A DNA stretch of 64,000 bases from Fulvivirga marina. GTDB taxonomy: Bacteria > Bacteroidota > Bacteroidia > Cytophagales > Cyclobacteriaceae. A program made the position numbers and the translations under genes. Numbering within the stretch: position 1 is the stretch's first letter; every line of letters starts with the position of its first letter. Under the pieces are notes generated by a model. It did not search any database and had not been told where the DNA came from. It saw nothing but the letters and a program-made list of their open reading frames with translations. The stretch covers positions 519,022-583,021 of the forward strand of contig NZ_JAEUGD010000067.1 in the NCBI RefSeq assembly GCF_016775155.1. Direction: 5' to 3'. Positions 1 through 9,864 of this stretch are shown piece by piece.

Positions 1-1010
1 TGGTTACTCTCTCCAGGCCTGATGATCTCAATCCATGCAGCATCCGCAAAAACAGTGCTGACAGCACTTTCTAGCAAAATGTCGTATACACGCTCTTCAT
101 TTTGCTCTGTTTGTATGGATTGACTAAGCCTTTGAAAATTAACTACCTCTTCAAGTTTTTGTTCGAAAACTGATGATGTAGGTAGGTTAAATAGTATTAC
201 CAGCAACGAGAATAGTGCATATATAAAAATGAATGCGATTAGCGCCAGTATAAAAACATTGCTCCTGAAATCGGTAAACTGGGTTGTAGATTCACCAATA
301 TCATCTGCCAAATTGAAAAGGGTAAAGGTGAAATATCCCAGGTAGAACATAGCCAACGCTATAAGCAGAATGCTTTTCCATTTTTGCTTAAAATTCAGAT
401 ATGCCACCCACTTCATATTAGCCGACAGGAAAATACCCATAAGCACAAGTAGTGCGGAATAGTACTCTTCAAGGTCCTGTACAGCCGGTATTGGCAAAAC
501 ATTGTATAGTAAACTGAATAACAAAGAGTATTCAAAGATCTGCCAGGCGGTCAATAAAAACTTTGACTTTTGATAAAGAATAAGCCTTTTCCACACTATG
601 AATGTAGAGATCAGAAATGCACTGATCAAACCTAAATTAGATAAATAAATGAAGTCCAGAAAGATTACATTCTCAGCCAATTTTGTACTACCCAACAGGT
701 TTAAAAACAGCCTAAAAAACAATGATACAATTGTAGTGATCAACCCCGTGACAAATACCTTCCATAAAAGATCTACGAAGTTAATGCTCTCTGCCTTTTC
801 AATTCGATACTTATAAAAGACAAAAAGAGAGAGTATAAAAAGGCTCAACATTATAGGCGGAATTTCACGACCTATACCTGGCTTCAAATTGTGTGTAGTG
901 CTAAAAACAATAGACAGATCACCAAATACCAATACCACCCAAGTGATAATGGCCAACAGTGTTGTGAGTCGTATGATTGCTTTCTTACTTAGCATATTTA
1001 AAAACGCCAT
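1..1010 (-). CDS. Membrane sensor protein with GAF-like domain, 3' end outside window
   Basis: The reading frame is open from an ATG at 1010 to the window edge (about 336 codons), with a second in-frame ATG at 995. The translation has about seven or eight hydrophobic segments in the first 270 residues (motifs such as LLAIITWVVLVFG and VFILALIAFIFIYALF). It then becomes soluble with a pattern resembling the start of a GAF domain (ERVYDILLESAVSTVFADAA). This architecture is usual for Bacteroidota membrane sensors that end in a SpoIIE/PP2C phosphatase or a histidine kinase. The output domain lies outside the window, so the activity cannot be assigned. No Shine-Dalgarno sequence is visible. It lies downstream of the T9SS cargo gene on the same strand, separated by a terminator, so it is probably a separate unit. 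Confidence 0.6.
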   Translation of the reverse strand, partial: MAFLNMLSKKAIIRLTTLLAIITWVVLVFGDLSIVFSTTHNLKPGIGREIPPIMLSLFILSLFVFYKYRIEKAESINFVDLLWKVFVTGLITTIVSLFFRLFLNLLGSTKLAENVIFLDFIYLSNLGLISAFLISTFIVWKRLILYQKSKFLLTAWQIFEYSLLFSLLYNVLPIPAVQDLEEYYSALLVLMGIFLSANMKWVAYLNFKQKWKSILLIALAMFYLGYFTFTLFNLADDIGESTTQFTDFRSNVFILALIAFIFIYALFSLLVILFNLPTSSVFEQKLEEVVNFQRLSQSIQTEQNEERVYDILLESAVSTVFADAAWIEIIRPGESN

Positions 1011-1046
1011 GAAGATAACAAATTATATTATCTCGTATAATAAGAA

Positions 1047-1071
1047 AGCCACTTTAGGTATTAAAGTGGCT
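1047..1071 (-). terminator. Intrinsic terminator after the 687-aa T9SS cargo gene
   Basis: A perfect 10-bp inverted repeat (1047-1056 and 1062-1071) with a 5-nt loop. On the minus strand it is followed by a T-rich stretch (TTTCTTATTAT). It lies 25 bp past the stop of the gene ending at 1096. Confidence 0.75.
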
Positions 1072-1095
1072 CTCAAATATGGCGTATATAACGAA

Positions 1096-3159
1096 TTATC
1101 TCACACTAAATTGTTTTGTCAATGGCTGACCTGTATTCACCCTAAGGGTATAAACTCCTGTCGGAAGTTTTTCTTTAAAGTTTAAAGCTATTTCATTAGA
1201 GTCTTCAATAGCAACCTGCTGTTGGTGCACAACTTGCCCTTGTGTATTATATATAAAAACAGAAGCCTCACGTTCCTTTGAGTTTAAATGCGTAAGCCTA
1301 AGTGTAAGTTGATCTCCATTATTAGGTACAGGATACATATTTAATTCCGGAGCTTCAGAAAGTACAATGTTGTTCACTCTTATAACATCAGAATAAGTAA
1401 AAGTTCCATCGAAATCGGTTTGCTTCAACCTATAATATGCAACTCCCTTGCTGGGGTGGTTGTCATAATATTTGTAGTCCTGACGCTCTTCAGTTGTGCC
1501 TTTACCTTTTACTGTTGTAATGGCCTCAAAATTCTCCAAGTCTGAAGATCTTTCCAATGTAAAGTAATCATTATTAAGCTCTGATGCTGTTCCCCACTCC
1601 AGAACAGCGACATCACCTTGCATACTTCCCTGAAAGAACAATAACTCAACTGGAAGGGTACCTGCATCACCTTCAATTCCAAATGGTGAAAACGAAGATA
1701 CATTCAACGCAGACATTGTGTAAGTTCCTGATCCCGTAGCGCCGCCTGTTGCAAGAACCTCCCAGTTAGTACCGTTATAGTGAATTACTTTTACACTTGC
1801 TGGTGAGAAACCGCTTAGATTTTCAGCATCATTCCACTGAAAAGTCAAAGACACATCTGACCCGCCAATTACTTCCTCATCAATAAACCATGTTTTATTT
1901 ACCACATCAGAGGTTTGAATCACCCCCGAATATCCGTCTTCATAAACTGCTGACGCCAACCTTACTGAATAATTGTCTAGGGTACCAGAGTTATTAATAA
2001 CTAATGGTGTATAACTTGACGTGCTCGTTCCTATCGGAAACAATACTTCTCCTGTACGACCTCCCGAACCTATCCCATTTTGAGTTAACTTGCCTGTACC
2101 GTTGGTAATGATATAGTTTAATGAAGAAGCATTTGCTATATTGGCTGAGCTCCCAATAATAAGATCCGAATTATTGAGAGCCAGTTTTCCACTTGAAAGG
2201 GTTAGTGTACCGGTAACAGCAGTACTCCCTTGTAATTGTTTAGTGCCTGAACCAGAAATCACCAGGTTAGTATATGCTACATCTAAAACAGGCTGATCAC
2301 CAGCTCCTCCATATACTACAGTACCGTTTGCAGACAAGACCGTAGACATATCTGGGTCAGGAGTCCCCCCGGTAAAAAACCAATTCCATGTACCACCAGC
2401 CCGATTTTGGAAATCGCAGAGCAAATCTATCCCGGTAAAGTTACCGGATTGGTTAACAACACCATAATTAACCACAGTGTTGGCGGCACCATTAAAGTCA
2501 ATATTTCCATCAATGGTCAATACACCACTAACATCATTTTCTACGCGATTGGCAGCTGCCTGGAACCCACTGGTTCGCAAATCTCCAGCTATGGATATAT
2601 TACCACTATTTTCCAAGGTAGACGCACTGGCATCCAGTACAACATCCCCTTGAACGTTAAAATTACCTGTAGTATTATTTGTTAATGTTGTTGAATTATT
2701 TTCAAAAATAACATCATTATTAACTGCAACACCTCCATCACCCGAAAGTACAACAGTTCCATTATTTGAGCTTAACAAAAAATCCTCGCTAACTGTAAGG
2801 CTTCTGCTACTCTGAATTGCAACAGTATTATTACCGTTACCTACTTCAAAGTAGGTAGTGGTCACTGACCTGTTAATGGTAAGACTTGCGCCATTACTCA
2901 AACTAATTGATGCAGGAGAAAACGAAGGGTCATTATTAATAACAGGAGCATTAGCATAGTTGCTTGGGTTGATAATTATACGGTCCTGATTATCAGGGAG
3001 CGCCCCCCAGTTACCACTGTAGTTGGAAGCTTTGTTCCAATCTGAATCGGTATTTCCTGTCCATGTAACATTACCGGTAGGCCAGCATGCAAAAGACTGA
3101 CTGCATACAGCCAGTTGCAAGATTGATAATAGGACAATCGCCTTAACTATAGTCTTCAT
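1096..3159 (-). CDS. Secreted protein with T9SS C-terminal sorting domain
   Basis: 687 residues. A Sec signal peptide covers about residues 1-24 (MKTIVKAIVLLSILQLAVCS, then cleavage near SFA). The body is rich in Asn, Ser, Thr, Gly and Val in short repeated strands, as in right-handed beta-helix or adhesin-like surface proteins. From about residue 500 a module beginning LPVELLFFQG is followed by SELNNDYFTLERS and YYRLKQTDFDG, typical of Bacteroidota secreted proteins. The last 75 residues (MYPVPNNGDQ to the end) are a type A sorting domain that directs passage through the T9SS and cell-surface attachment. It is clearly paralogous to the 857-residue protein encoded at 5506-8079. No enzymatic motif is visible, so the biological role (adhesion or matrix) is inferred. 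Confidence 0.85.
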   Translation of the reverse strand: MKTIVKAIVLLSILQLAVCSQSFACWPTGNVTWTGNTDSDWNKASNYSGNWGALPDNQDRIIINPSNYANAPVINNDPSFSPASISLSNGASLTINRSVTTTYFEVGNGNNTVAIQSSRSLTVSEDFLLSSNNGTVVLSGDGGVAVNNDVIFENNSTTLTNNTTGNFNVQGDVVLDASASTLENSGNISIAGDLRTSGFQAAANRVENDVSGVLTIDGNIDFNGAANTVVNYGVVNQSGNFTGIDLLCDFQNRAGGTWNWFFTGGTPDPDMSTVLSANGTVVYGGAGDQPVLDVAYTNLVISGSGTKQLQGSTAVTGTLTLSSGKLALNNSDLIIGSSANIANASSLNYIITNGTGKLTQNGIGSGGRTGEVLFPIGTSTSSYTPLVINNSGTLDNYSVRLASAVYEDGYSGVIQTSDVVNKTWFIDEEVIGGSDVSLTFQWNDAENLSGFSPASVKVIHYNGTNWEVLATGGATGSGTYTMSALNVSSFSPFGIEGDAGTLPVELLFFQGSMQGDVAVLEWGTASELNNDYFTLERSSDLENFEAITTVKGKGTTEERQDYKYYDNHPSKGVAYYRLKQTDFDGTFTYSDVIRVNNIVLSEAPELNMYPVPNNGDQLTLRLTHLNSKEREASVFIYNTQGQVVHQQQVAIEDSNEIALNFKEKLPTGVYTLRVNTGQPLTKQFSVR

Positions 3160-3540
3160 ATTATATGGGGTTGGTTGGGTCTTGTAACAAAATGGTCAAA
3201 GGTTCATTACTTCCTTCTAATTGACCTCAATAAACCAATTGCTACACTTAAGTATGTTTTTCAAATTTCTTATCATCTATGACATACTTGGCTTTCCTAC
3301 CTCAAAGCCTTTGCCATTTATGGCATTTTATTAAAAAACCATGTTTCTGACTTTGCAAAAGCTTCAAAAATACTCAGTCAAATATTTGATTTTAGATCAA
3401 TTATACAAAAAAACAAATACTATCCTAGTTGATAAAATAAATTTTCAATGATATAGTGGTGCTATTCAAAAATTCCCAATAAGGGATGATTAAGATCATA
3501 TTGAGACAATAAAACTTGTTGCGCCTAAGAGTTATATTTC

Positions 3541-3589
3541 TTAAGGAGCTGTCCCGATACTAGTATGGGATCACCCCGAGAGCCCTTAA
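3541..3589. repeat. Long imperfect hairpin
   Basis: The outer arms TTAAGG (3541-3546) and CCTTAA (3584-3589) pair. The inner arms TCCC-G-ATAC (3552-3560) and GTATGGGA (3563-3570) pair with a single bulged G. There is no obvious T-run on either side, so it is not a clear terminator. Confidence 0.5.
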
Positions 3590-3656
3590 AATGAACAAGT
3601 GAGGTTATTTTGACAAAGTATCGGATTGCAGTTATTTACGGATTCACACATCAAAA

Positions 3657-3672
3657 CATGTTTTAAAACATG
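3657..3672. repeat. Perfect 16-bp palindrome CATGTTTTAAAACATG
   Basis: The element is fully self-complementary with no loop. Such sites suit a dimeric DNA-binding protein, but no regulator can be named and no second copy was noticed in the window. Confidence 0.5.
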
Positions 3673-3695
3673 GGCGCCTATGAGGTAGGTCGTGA

Positions 3696-3724
3696 TTTCC
3701 CCTTTATGGTCTAATTAGGGGAAA
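3696..3724. repeat. 8-bp inverted repeat hairpin TTTCCCCT/AGGGGAAA
   Basis: Perfect arms at 3696-3703 and 3717-3724 with a 13-nt loop. It lies about 75 bp downstream of the lnt stop (minus strand). It could help end the lnt transcript, although the T-rich tail is weak. Confidence 0.4.
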
Positions 3725-3800
3725 CTCAAGATACAAGTGCAGAAGCATTCGTAAAGCCAGGATAAATATTAGAAAGAGTTATAACAAATTTGCTAGTATG

Positions 3801-5399
3801 CTATTTTTGAGTTAGTTGTACTCTTTGACGCACTAAAACTCCAATAAAGAGGGTTAAAGATAAAATAGTACTGACCAAGCCCAACCAGTCTTTGCCAAAT
3901 GAGTAAAAGGTATCATTTTCAAATAATTGCACGTCATCAATTACAACGACTTCTTCATCCCAAAGAGTCACTTTATGTTTGGCTCCGGCCCTATCCACAA
4001 ACATTGATTTCCCAGTAGTAGCACATCGCATTACATCTCTGCGTAAAGAAGTGGCGATCGTTGAAGCATATTGTGCATTTTGTCTATAGCCTGATGTCTT
4101 TCCTGCCCAACTATCATTGGCTATAATTGCCATTATATTCGCTTTGCTACTAATAAAATGACTGGCGTAAGCTGGAAATAATGCATCTAAGCAGATAAGT
4201 GTACCTATTCGCATCTGCTTATATTTAAATATGTTTATCTTATCATCTTTTTCATAGCTGTTTTTGGCCTGGTTTAAGCTGAGTTTAAACTTTTCAAAAA
4301 ATGACAACTGCTCCAGGTATGGTATCCTTTCCATAAATGGAACGAGGTTATTTTTCATTTGTACTTGGGAGGGCTGGTCATGAGCCACAAGCATGGCTCC
4401 ATTATAGCCGCTAAAATATCGCCCATCACCAGTGGGTAAGGCTGAGGCTGGCGCGCTATCCTTATGATCAAAAAGCTTAAAGCCGATAAACCCAACCAAT
4501 ATAGGGGCACCAATTGTCTTAGATATTTTTTTAATCTCCTTTATGGATGGCTGCTCATCTACGTCATTCAGTATCAATGGGTCAAGTGGAGAACTTCTCA
4601 GGTAGCCTTCAGAAAGAATAACGATATCAACCCCCTTTCCTTTGAGCGGAAGCAACAATCTCTGCAATGTCCCTACTTGCCTCTTAAGGCTATTTTCATC
4701 CAAAACTTCATAAGGGTTCGCATTACTTTGAACTACAGCAGCTTTTATGGCATTATTTTTCTTACTGCCAGATGGTTGCAACAACAAGTTCAACACAATA
4801 AGAAATGCAAAAGTCCCAGCTGATATCGCTAAGTTGCGCCTAAAATGATTGCCTCTATATTCTCTTATAAGATTAAAAAACATAACATTAAACAGCACTA
4901 CTATGAAAGACCCTCCAAGGTATCCCGTTAACTCGTAAAACTGAATAAACCAAGGCATCGGGCTCAACCCAAACCCCAGGTGTAACCAGGTAAATGCGAA
5001 CTGCCATAAACTATGTAAATACTCATAACTAACCCATAACAGCGGCAACAGATACCACACGACTGCATGGTTAACCCTAGGTCTTATCCATGCAAAAACA
5101 AGAAACGGTATACTTTGGAAAAATGGGATTAGTATCCATGCAATAGCAATGATTATAAAACCTTGCAGGTCGATCTTTGTATTGGCTATCCAGTACATTG
5201 TACCTACTGTCCATATAAAGAAAGTCAAATAGGAATAAGCCCATACCTTTTTGATTGATGCTTTCTTATATATAATGAACATCAAAGGAATGAGTGCCAC
5301 AAAAAGTAAGGGGGTTAAAGAAAATGGTGGCCACCCGAGTATGAGCAACAAACCTGACAAAGCACATTTAAATATATTATCATTCAATTTTTTTTTCAT
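3801..5399 (-). CDS. lnt: Apolipoprotein N-acyltransferase
   Basis: Adds the third (N-linked) acyl chain to the N-terminal cysteine of lipoproteins at the outer face of the inner membrane. About 532 residues, normal for the family. The N-terminal 210 residues hold about six to seven membrane segments with the family-typical GWPPFSLTPLLF. The C-terminal nitrilase-like domain shows the catalytic triad as Glu264 (VILSEGYL), Lys349 (QMKNNLVPF) and Cys403 (GTLICLDALF). The residue after the usual Cys-Tyr pattern differs (CLD instead of CYE), which is a local variant. I chose ATG 5399 over GTG 5402, one codon upstream. It sits between two T9SS cargo genes on the same strand. The window also encodes LspA, the preceding lipoprotein maturation enzyme, about 10 kb away. 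Confidence 0.9.
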   Translation of the reverse strand: MKKKLNDNIFKCALSGLLLILGWPPFSLTPLLFVALIPLMFIIYKKASIKKVWAYSYLTFFIWTVGTMYWIANTKIDLQGFIIIAIAWILIPFFQSIPFLVFAWIRPRVNHAVVWYLLPLLWVSYEYLHSLWQFAFTWLHLGFGLSPMPWFIQFYELTGYLGGSFIVVLFNVMFFNLIREYRGNHFRRNLAISAGTFAFLIVLNLLLQPSGSKKNNAIKAAVVQSNANPYEVLDENSLKRQVGTLQRLLLPLKGKGVDIVILSEGYLRSSPLDPLILNDVDEQPSIKEIKKISKTIGAPILVGFIGFKLFDHKDSAPASALPTGDGRYFSGYNGAMLVAHDQPSQVQMKNNLVPFMERIPYLEQLSFFEKFKLSLNQAKNSYEKDDKINIFKYKQMRIGTLICLDALFPAYASHFISSKANIMAIIANDSWAGKTSGYRQNAQYASTIATSLRRDVMRCATTGKSMFVDRAGAKHKVTLWDEEVVVIDDVQLFENDTFYSFGKDWLGLVSTILSLTLFIGVLVRQRVQLTQK

Positions 5400-5454
5400 C
5401 ACTGAAATAATAAATAGGATTGGTTAACAAATAACGTCATCATATATAAATAAC

Positions 5455-5481
5455 AAAACCCACTTTTATCAAGCGGGTTTT
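5455..5481 (-). terminator. Intrinsic terminator after the 857-aa T9SS cargo gene
   Basis: An 11-bp stem with one G-U pair (5455-5465 with 5471-5481) and a 5-nt loop. On the minus strand it runs into GGGTTTTGTTATTTA. It lies 25 bp past the stop at 5506, mirroring the layout at 1047-1071. Confidence 0.75.
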
Positions 5482-5505
5482 ATAAGTTTCATAACAACCT
5501 GGCTT

Positions 5506-8079
5506 TTACTCTACCACAAAATATTTGCTAATAGGTTTAGGCAGATCAATTTTCAACAAATACACTCCTCGAGATAATTTCTTATTAAAATCAAGTCTTA
5601 TTGGAGAGCTATGCCCAGACACAATATTTTGATAAACGGTTCTACCTTGGATGTCCGTTATTCTTAATGGTATTTCTTTAATTTCTGATGCATTGGTCAT
5701 TGCAAGCGTGATACCATGACCATCCGATGGTACAGGGTAAAGTGTTAGCAACCTATGTTCTCCTCCATTATAATTAATCTGAACCAAACGGGAATAGCTC
5801 GTGGTACCATCAAAGTCAGTTTGCTTCAACCTGTAATAAGAAACTCCGGCTATAGGATAGTGATCAAAAGTTAAATATTTGCTATTTTCATTCGTAGTTC
5901 CTTTGCCTGGAATCACATCTACCTCTCCGAAATTCTTCAAATCAGTAGATTTTTCAATTGTAAAGAAGTCATTATTCAATTCAGAAGCCGTTTCCCAAGC
6001 CAATTTCACTTTGTCATTTATCAGTTCAGCTTCAAAATGAATCAGTTCAACAGGCAATGGACTGTTGCCTCCCTCAATCCCAAAGGGTGAAAATGAGTTT
6101 ACTCCTGAAACCGATGCGCTGTATGGGTCCGCCCCAGAAGCAGAAGTACTCCCAATAACCCCCCACATTAAGCCATCGTGATGTATGATGTTAATATCGG
6201 ATCTATTAAAGCCAGTAAGTTCATTACTTGAACTCCACCCAAATGATATAGTAACATCAGACCCCCCAGCTACTGCTTCACTGATGAACCAAGTCCTATC
6301 CAAGACTTGTTCTGTTGCTGCCGTACCTGAAGAACAACCTCCTTCTTCATATATACCCGAACATATTCGGATACTGAAATTATCCGCTACCCCTACATTT
6401 GTAAGAGCAACTGGAGTGTAACTGGTTGTGCTAAGTCCAACAGGAAATGCTACGCTTCCCGTTTTTCCTCCTAAACCTAGGTTTTTTTGTACCAAAACCC
6501 CACTTCCATCAGTAAGGATAAAACTACTGCTGCTACCATTTTGAACCGAAGCAGAATTACCAAGAGTAAGATTGAAATTACCTAATGAGATATATCCGGC
6601 TGCCATATACAAAATCCCACTCACATTGGTATTGCTTTGCAGTGTTTTGCTACCTGACCCATCTATGGTCAAATTATTATAGTTAACTGGGATTACAAGC
6701 TGATCTCCAAACCCTTCATACTCAAAAAGCCCGCCCACAGAAAAGATCGTATTAACATCTGTGTCATAAGCCCCCACATAATACCAGGCCCAGGTACTTC
6801 CTCCCTGGTTATTAAAATCACTGCCTGTATCAATATTAGTAAAATTACCATATTGGTTTATTATTCCGCTGTTATTTATAGTGAGGTCTCCATCATTAAG
6901 ATTGATATCCCCACCTATATCTATTCGCCCTGTATTATTAAATGTATTACTTACATTCCCAGCTGTAAGAGCAAAATCATTGGTGATATAAACGGTTCCA
7001 TTATTTATCAAAGTGGCATTACTAGCATTAAATGAAATCTCATCCCCAATTGTCACAGTACCCGTCAGGTCATTCGTTACTGACCCGGAAGATCTAAGGT
7101 TCATACTTGTAGAAAGGTTAATATCCCCATCACCACTGATATTAAGTGCATTTGTACCAAACATGTACAATCCATCTATATCAAAAGTACCTCCACTATT
7201 TACCACAAGTTGACTGGTGCCTACACCACCCTCAAAGTCCAGATCTGCATCAATTTGACCATTTTCATCAACAGAGCCTCCACTATTTACCGTGAAAACC
7301 CCATCCGACATCATGTTCAACGCTATATTACTATTTGTATATCTAAGTGTACCGGTATTATCAATCGTAACATCATTAACAAAAGCATCTAGCCTTAAAT
7401 TGACAGTCATGCCATTCCCAATATTTACCTGAGCGGTTTCGTTTGGAACACAATCACAAACTGCTCCACCATAACCAACCCCTGACCAAGTGGAGCCGTC
7501 ATCCCAATCGCCATTGCTTACAGAATAAAGAAGTGTAGGTGTGGCTGCCTGTACAATAACGTTATCAATAGCATGGTTTTCATTGTTGTTTAGAAATTTC
7601 ACCACAATTTCGACACTGCTACCAAAGACAGTAGTACTTGCAGTTGCGCTGGTGAAGTTACCACTAAAGTCACCGAACAACACTTCAGGGCCTCCATCTA
7701 GTCTATAGTAAATTCTTACATAATCACTTGATTCGGCATCATCATACTCAAGTGCATCAATGGAGATTGACGTGCTTCCTAAAATTGTAATTGACCCAGT
7801 AGACCAGACAGCTTCAGTTCCTACAGAATAAGCTGTTAAGCCCTCAAAACTGGCATCGACAGCCAATAAACCAGAAGAACCTTGAACGGTAGTCCATGGA
7901 GAATTATCACTGTCACTTGTGGCTCCATCAAATTGTGTATCAAATCTTTCGATATAATAATCTTGAGCCAGAACTAAATTAGGTATTAAACCAACTAATA
8001 AAGTAAAACAAAACACTTTGCTAATGCTAGCGGACTTGGTCCCATGTTTTGAGATACGATTTTTCTCAGACAATTTCAT
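5506..8079 (-). CDS. Secreted protein with T9SS C-terminal sorting domain
   Basis: 857 residues, paralogous to the 687-residue protein at 1096-3159. The N-terminus has a long basic n-region and a hydrophobic core ending near LVLAQ (about residues 20-40), consistent with a Sec signal. Residues 40-180 form an extra N-terminal domain (SGSTSISIDALEYDDAES region) absent from the paralogue. The middle is a long Asn/Gly/Ser-rich repeat region. From LPVELIHFEAE on, the two proteins align closely (TASELNNDFFTIEKS, YYRLKQTDFDGTTSY). The C-terminus (LYPVPSDGHG to KYFVVE) is a type A sorting domain. Cell-surface export by the T9SS is well supported; the function after export is unknown. Confidence 0.85.
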   Translation of the reverse strand: MKLSEKNRISKHGTKSASISKVFCFTLLVGLIPNLVLAQDYYIERFDTQFDGATSDSDNSPWTTVQGSSGLLAVDASFEGLTAYSVGTEAVWSTGSITILGSTSISIDALEYDDAESSDYVRIYYRLDGGPEVLFGDFSGNFTSATASTTVFGSSVEIVVKFLNNNENHAIDNVIVQAATPTLLYSVSNGDWDDGSTWSGVGYGGAVCDCVPNETAQVNIGNGMTVNLRLDAFVNDVTIDNTGTLRYTNSNIALNMMSDGVFTVNSGGSVDENGQIDADLDFEGGVGTSQLVVNSGGTFDIDGLYMFGTNALNISGDGDINLSTSMNLRSSGSVTNDLTGTVTIGDEISFNASNATLINNGTVYITNDFALTAGNVSNTFNNTGRIDIGGDINLNDGDLTINNSGIINQYGNFTNIDTGSDFNNQGGSTWAWYYVGAYDTDVNTIFSVGGLFEYEGFGDQLVIPVNYNNLTIDGSGSKTLQSNTNVSGILYMAAGYISLGNFNLTLGNSASVQNGSSSSFILTDGSGVLVQKNLGLGGKTGSVAFPVGLSTTSYTPVALTNVGVADNFSIRICSGIYEEGGCSSGTAATEQVLDRTWFISEAVAGGSDVTISFGWSSSNELTGFNRSDINIIHHDGLMWGVIGSTSASGADPYSASVSGVNSFSPFGIEGGNSPLPVELIHFEAELINDKVKLAWETASELNNDFFTIEKSTDLKNFGEVDVIPGKGTTNENSKYLTFDHYPIAGVSYYRLKQTDFDGTTSYSRLVQINYNGGEHRLLTLYPVPSDGHGITLAMTNASEIKEIPLRITDIQGRTVYQNIVSGHSSPIRLDFNKKLSRGVYLLKIDLPKPISKYFVVE

Positions 8080-8161
8080 TTGGGGCGAATATATAAAATA
8101 TTGATCATCAGCTTAATACCAAAACATTTCTGGTAATCGCTTTATAATAACTTACTAAAAG

Positions 8162-8195
8162 CGTCAAAGCAAAGGGGTTATGCTTTGCTTTGACG
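8162..8195 (-). terminator. Intrinsic terminator after guaB
   Basis: A perfect 12-bp stem (8162-8173 with 8184-8195) and a 10-nt loop, followed on the minus strand by C then TTTTAG. It lies 60 bp past the guaB stop and upstream of the T9SS cargo gene that starts at 8079. Confidence 0.75.
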
Positions 8196-8254
8196 AAAGT
8201 ATATCTTCGAAATATATGAAAATTTAATCGATTTTTGTAAAAATGAGATGAAAG

Positions 8255-9724
8255 TTACCTGCTGTAATTAGGAGCTTCACGAGTAATAAATATATCATGA
8301 GGGTGACTTTCTTGTACTCCTGCTGCAGTTATTTTGACAAATTTGGCATCCTGAAGCCTCTCAACTGTTGCAGTACCACAATAGCCCATACCAGCCTTTA
8401 GGCCTCCAATGAGCTGATAAAGCACCTCTGAAACTAACCCTTTATAAGGAACTCGGCCAACAATACCTTCAGGCACCAGTTTTTTGATATCATCTTCTGC
8501 ATCCTGGAAGTATCGATCCTTTGAACCTTCATCCATAGCCTCAACAGAGCCCATACCTCGGTATGATTTAAACTTCCTTCCCTCATAAATAATAACCTCT
8601 CCGGGAGCCTCTTCCGTGCCAGCCAACAGTGAACCTATCATCACACTGCTCGCTCCACCGGCAAGGGCTTTTACTACATCTCCTGAAAAGCGAATACCTC
8701 CATCGGCAATTACAGGGACTCCACTTCCCTTGATAGCTTTTGAAGATTCGTACACTGCAGAAAGTTGTGGTACTCCAACTCCGGCTATGACCCTGGTAGT
8801 ACAAATACTTCCAGGCCCTACACCTACTTTTATTGCATCGGCTCCAGCCTCCACCAAAGCTTTCGCGGCTTCACCAGTAGCAACATTTCCCACAATAAGA
8901 TCAAGGTCCGGATAGGCTTGTTTAACCTTCTTGCAGGCCTCGATCACACCTTTGGAATGCCCATGGGCTGTATCAATACTGATAACATCTACTCCAGCCA
9001 CTTTAAGGCCTTCTATTCTCTCAAGAATATCAGGGGTTACACCTACTGCCGCTCCTACTCGCAACCTCCCGTACTCATCCTTACAAGCATTTGGCTTGTT
9101 CCTTTTCTTTAGAATATCCTTATAGGTAATGAGTCCTGTCAAAATCCCTTCCTTATTTACTATTGGGAGCTTTTCAATTTTATGCTTTTGAAGTATATCT
9201 TCAGCCTTTTCCAAGCCTATGTTCTCTTCCGCTGTAATAAGATCATGCTTCGTCATAATCTCACTTACAGGGGTACTCATATTCTTATGGAACCTCAGAT
9301 CACGGTTAGTAATAATACCAATAAGTCTTTTATTCTCATCTATAACTGGAATACCTCCAATTTTATACTCTCGCATAATATGTTCGGCATCCTGCACATT
9401 TGAATTGATATTAAGCGTGATAGGATCCAGTATCATTCCACTCTGCGATCTTTTTACCTTTCTAACCTGCTGAGCCTGAGCTTCCTTAGACATATTTTTA
9501 TGAATAAACCCAATGCCCCCCTCTAAAGCCATGGCTATCGCCAACTCAGCTTCAGACACTGTATCCATTGCGGCTGATACTAAAGGAATATTTAGTCTAA
9601 TATTTCTTGTTAGTTGTGTAGATGTATCGGTATCTCTTGGAAGTATTTCAGAGTAACCTGGCTGAAGCAAAACATCATCATAGGTAAGTGCTTCAAAAAT
9701 GAACTTGGAATTGTCTAGAGACAT
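8255..9724 (-). CDS. guaB: Inosine-5'-monophosphate dehydrogenase
   Basis: Oxidises IMP to XMP with NAD, the committed step of guanine nucleotide synthesis. 489 residues, full length. The TIM-barrel core is interrupted by two CBS domains (about residues 95-205). The catalytic loop GPGSICTT holds Cys308. The phosphate-binding [11 protein letters not shown] and the mobile flap around [12 protein letters not shown] and [10 protein letters not shown] are present. The ATG at 9724 is preceded by a Bacteroidota-type promoter and faces the divergent RlpA gene. It is monocistronic, with its own terminator. Confidence 0.97.
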   Translation of the reverse strand: MSLDNSKFIFEALTYDDVLLQPGYSEILPRDTDTSTQLTRNIRLNIPLVSAAMDTVSEAELAIAMALEGGIGFIHKNMSKEAQAQQVRKVKRSQSGMILDPITLNINSNVQDAEHIMREYKIGGIPVIDENKRLIGIITNRDLRFHKNMSTPVSEIMTKHDLITAEENIGLEKAEDILQKHKIEKLPIVNKEGILTGLITYKDILKKRNKPNACKDEYGRLRVGAAVGVTPDILERIEGLKVAGVDVISIDTAHGHSKGVIEACKKVKQAYPDLDLIVGNVATGEAAKALVEAGADAIKVGVGPGSICTTRVIAGVGVPQLSAVYESSKAIKGSGVPVIADGGIRFSGDVVKALAGGASSVMIGSLLAGTEEAPGEVIIYEGRKFKSYRGMGSVEAMDEGSKDRYFQDAEDDIKKLVPEGIVGRVPYKGLVSEVLYQLIGGLKAGMGYCGTATVERLQDAKFVKITAAGVQESHPHDIFITREAPNYSR

Positions 9725-9754
9725 AGCAAATAAGCGTTTATGTTATTTGCCGGA

Positions 9755-9762
9755 CAAAACTA
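9755..9762 (-). promoter_or_regulatory. guaB promoter, -7 element TAGTTTTG
   Basis: The minus strand reads TAGTTTTG, matching the Bacteroidota consensus TAnnTTTG. A TTTT lies 19 nt upstream, near the expected -33 TTTG. The predicted transcription start leaves a leader of about 24 nt before the guaB ATG. Confidence 0.5.
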
Positions 9763-9864
9763 CAGAGATTCAGTTATATAAAAAACGAAACTATTAGAAT
9801 AAATTTAATAGTGATATTGTGCATCTCAATAAATGCATCTAGTTTAAAGCAAATTTTTTATCGC

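Larger units (their letters stand above)
3160..3800. other. 641-bp gene-free gap with three inverted repeats
   Basis: No convincing reading frame is present. The 3160-3480 part is AT-rich and holds the upstream region of the T9SS cargo gene starting at 3159. The 3480-3790 part has higher GC and contains three separate inverted repeats (3541-3589, 3657-3672, 3696-3724). It may be a structured RNA, a relic of a mobile element, or the 3' region of the lnt transcript, which ends at 3801. I cannot decide between these by eye. Confidence 0.5.

Noticed and set aside
889-1185. Plus-strand 98-residue frame
   Set aside because: It lies over the start of the GAF-sensor gene and the terminator on the other strand, is Ile/Asn/Lys rich, and has no motif.
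9811-9864. Upstream ATG for the RlpA-like gene
   Set aside because: It would add 18 residues before a good signal peptide; ATG 9865 fits export.
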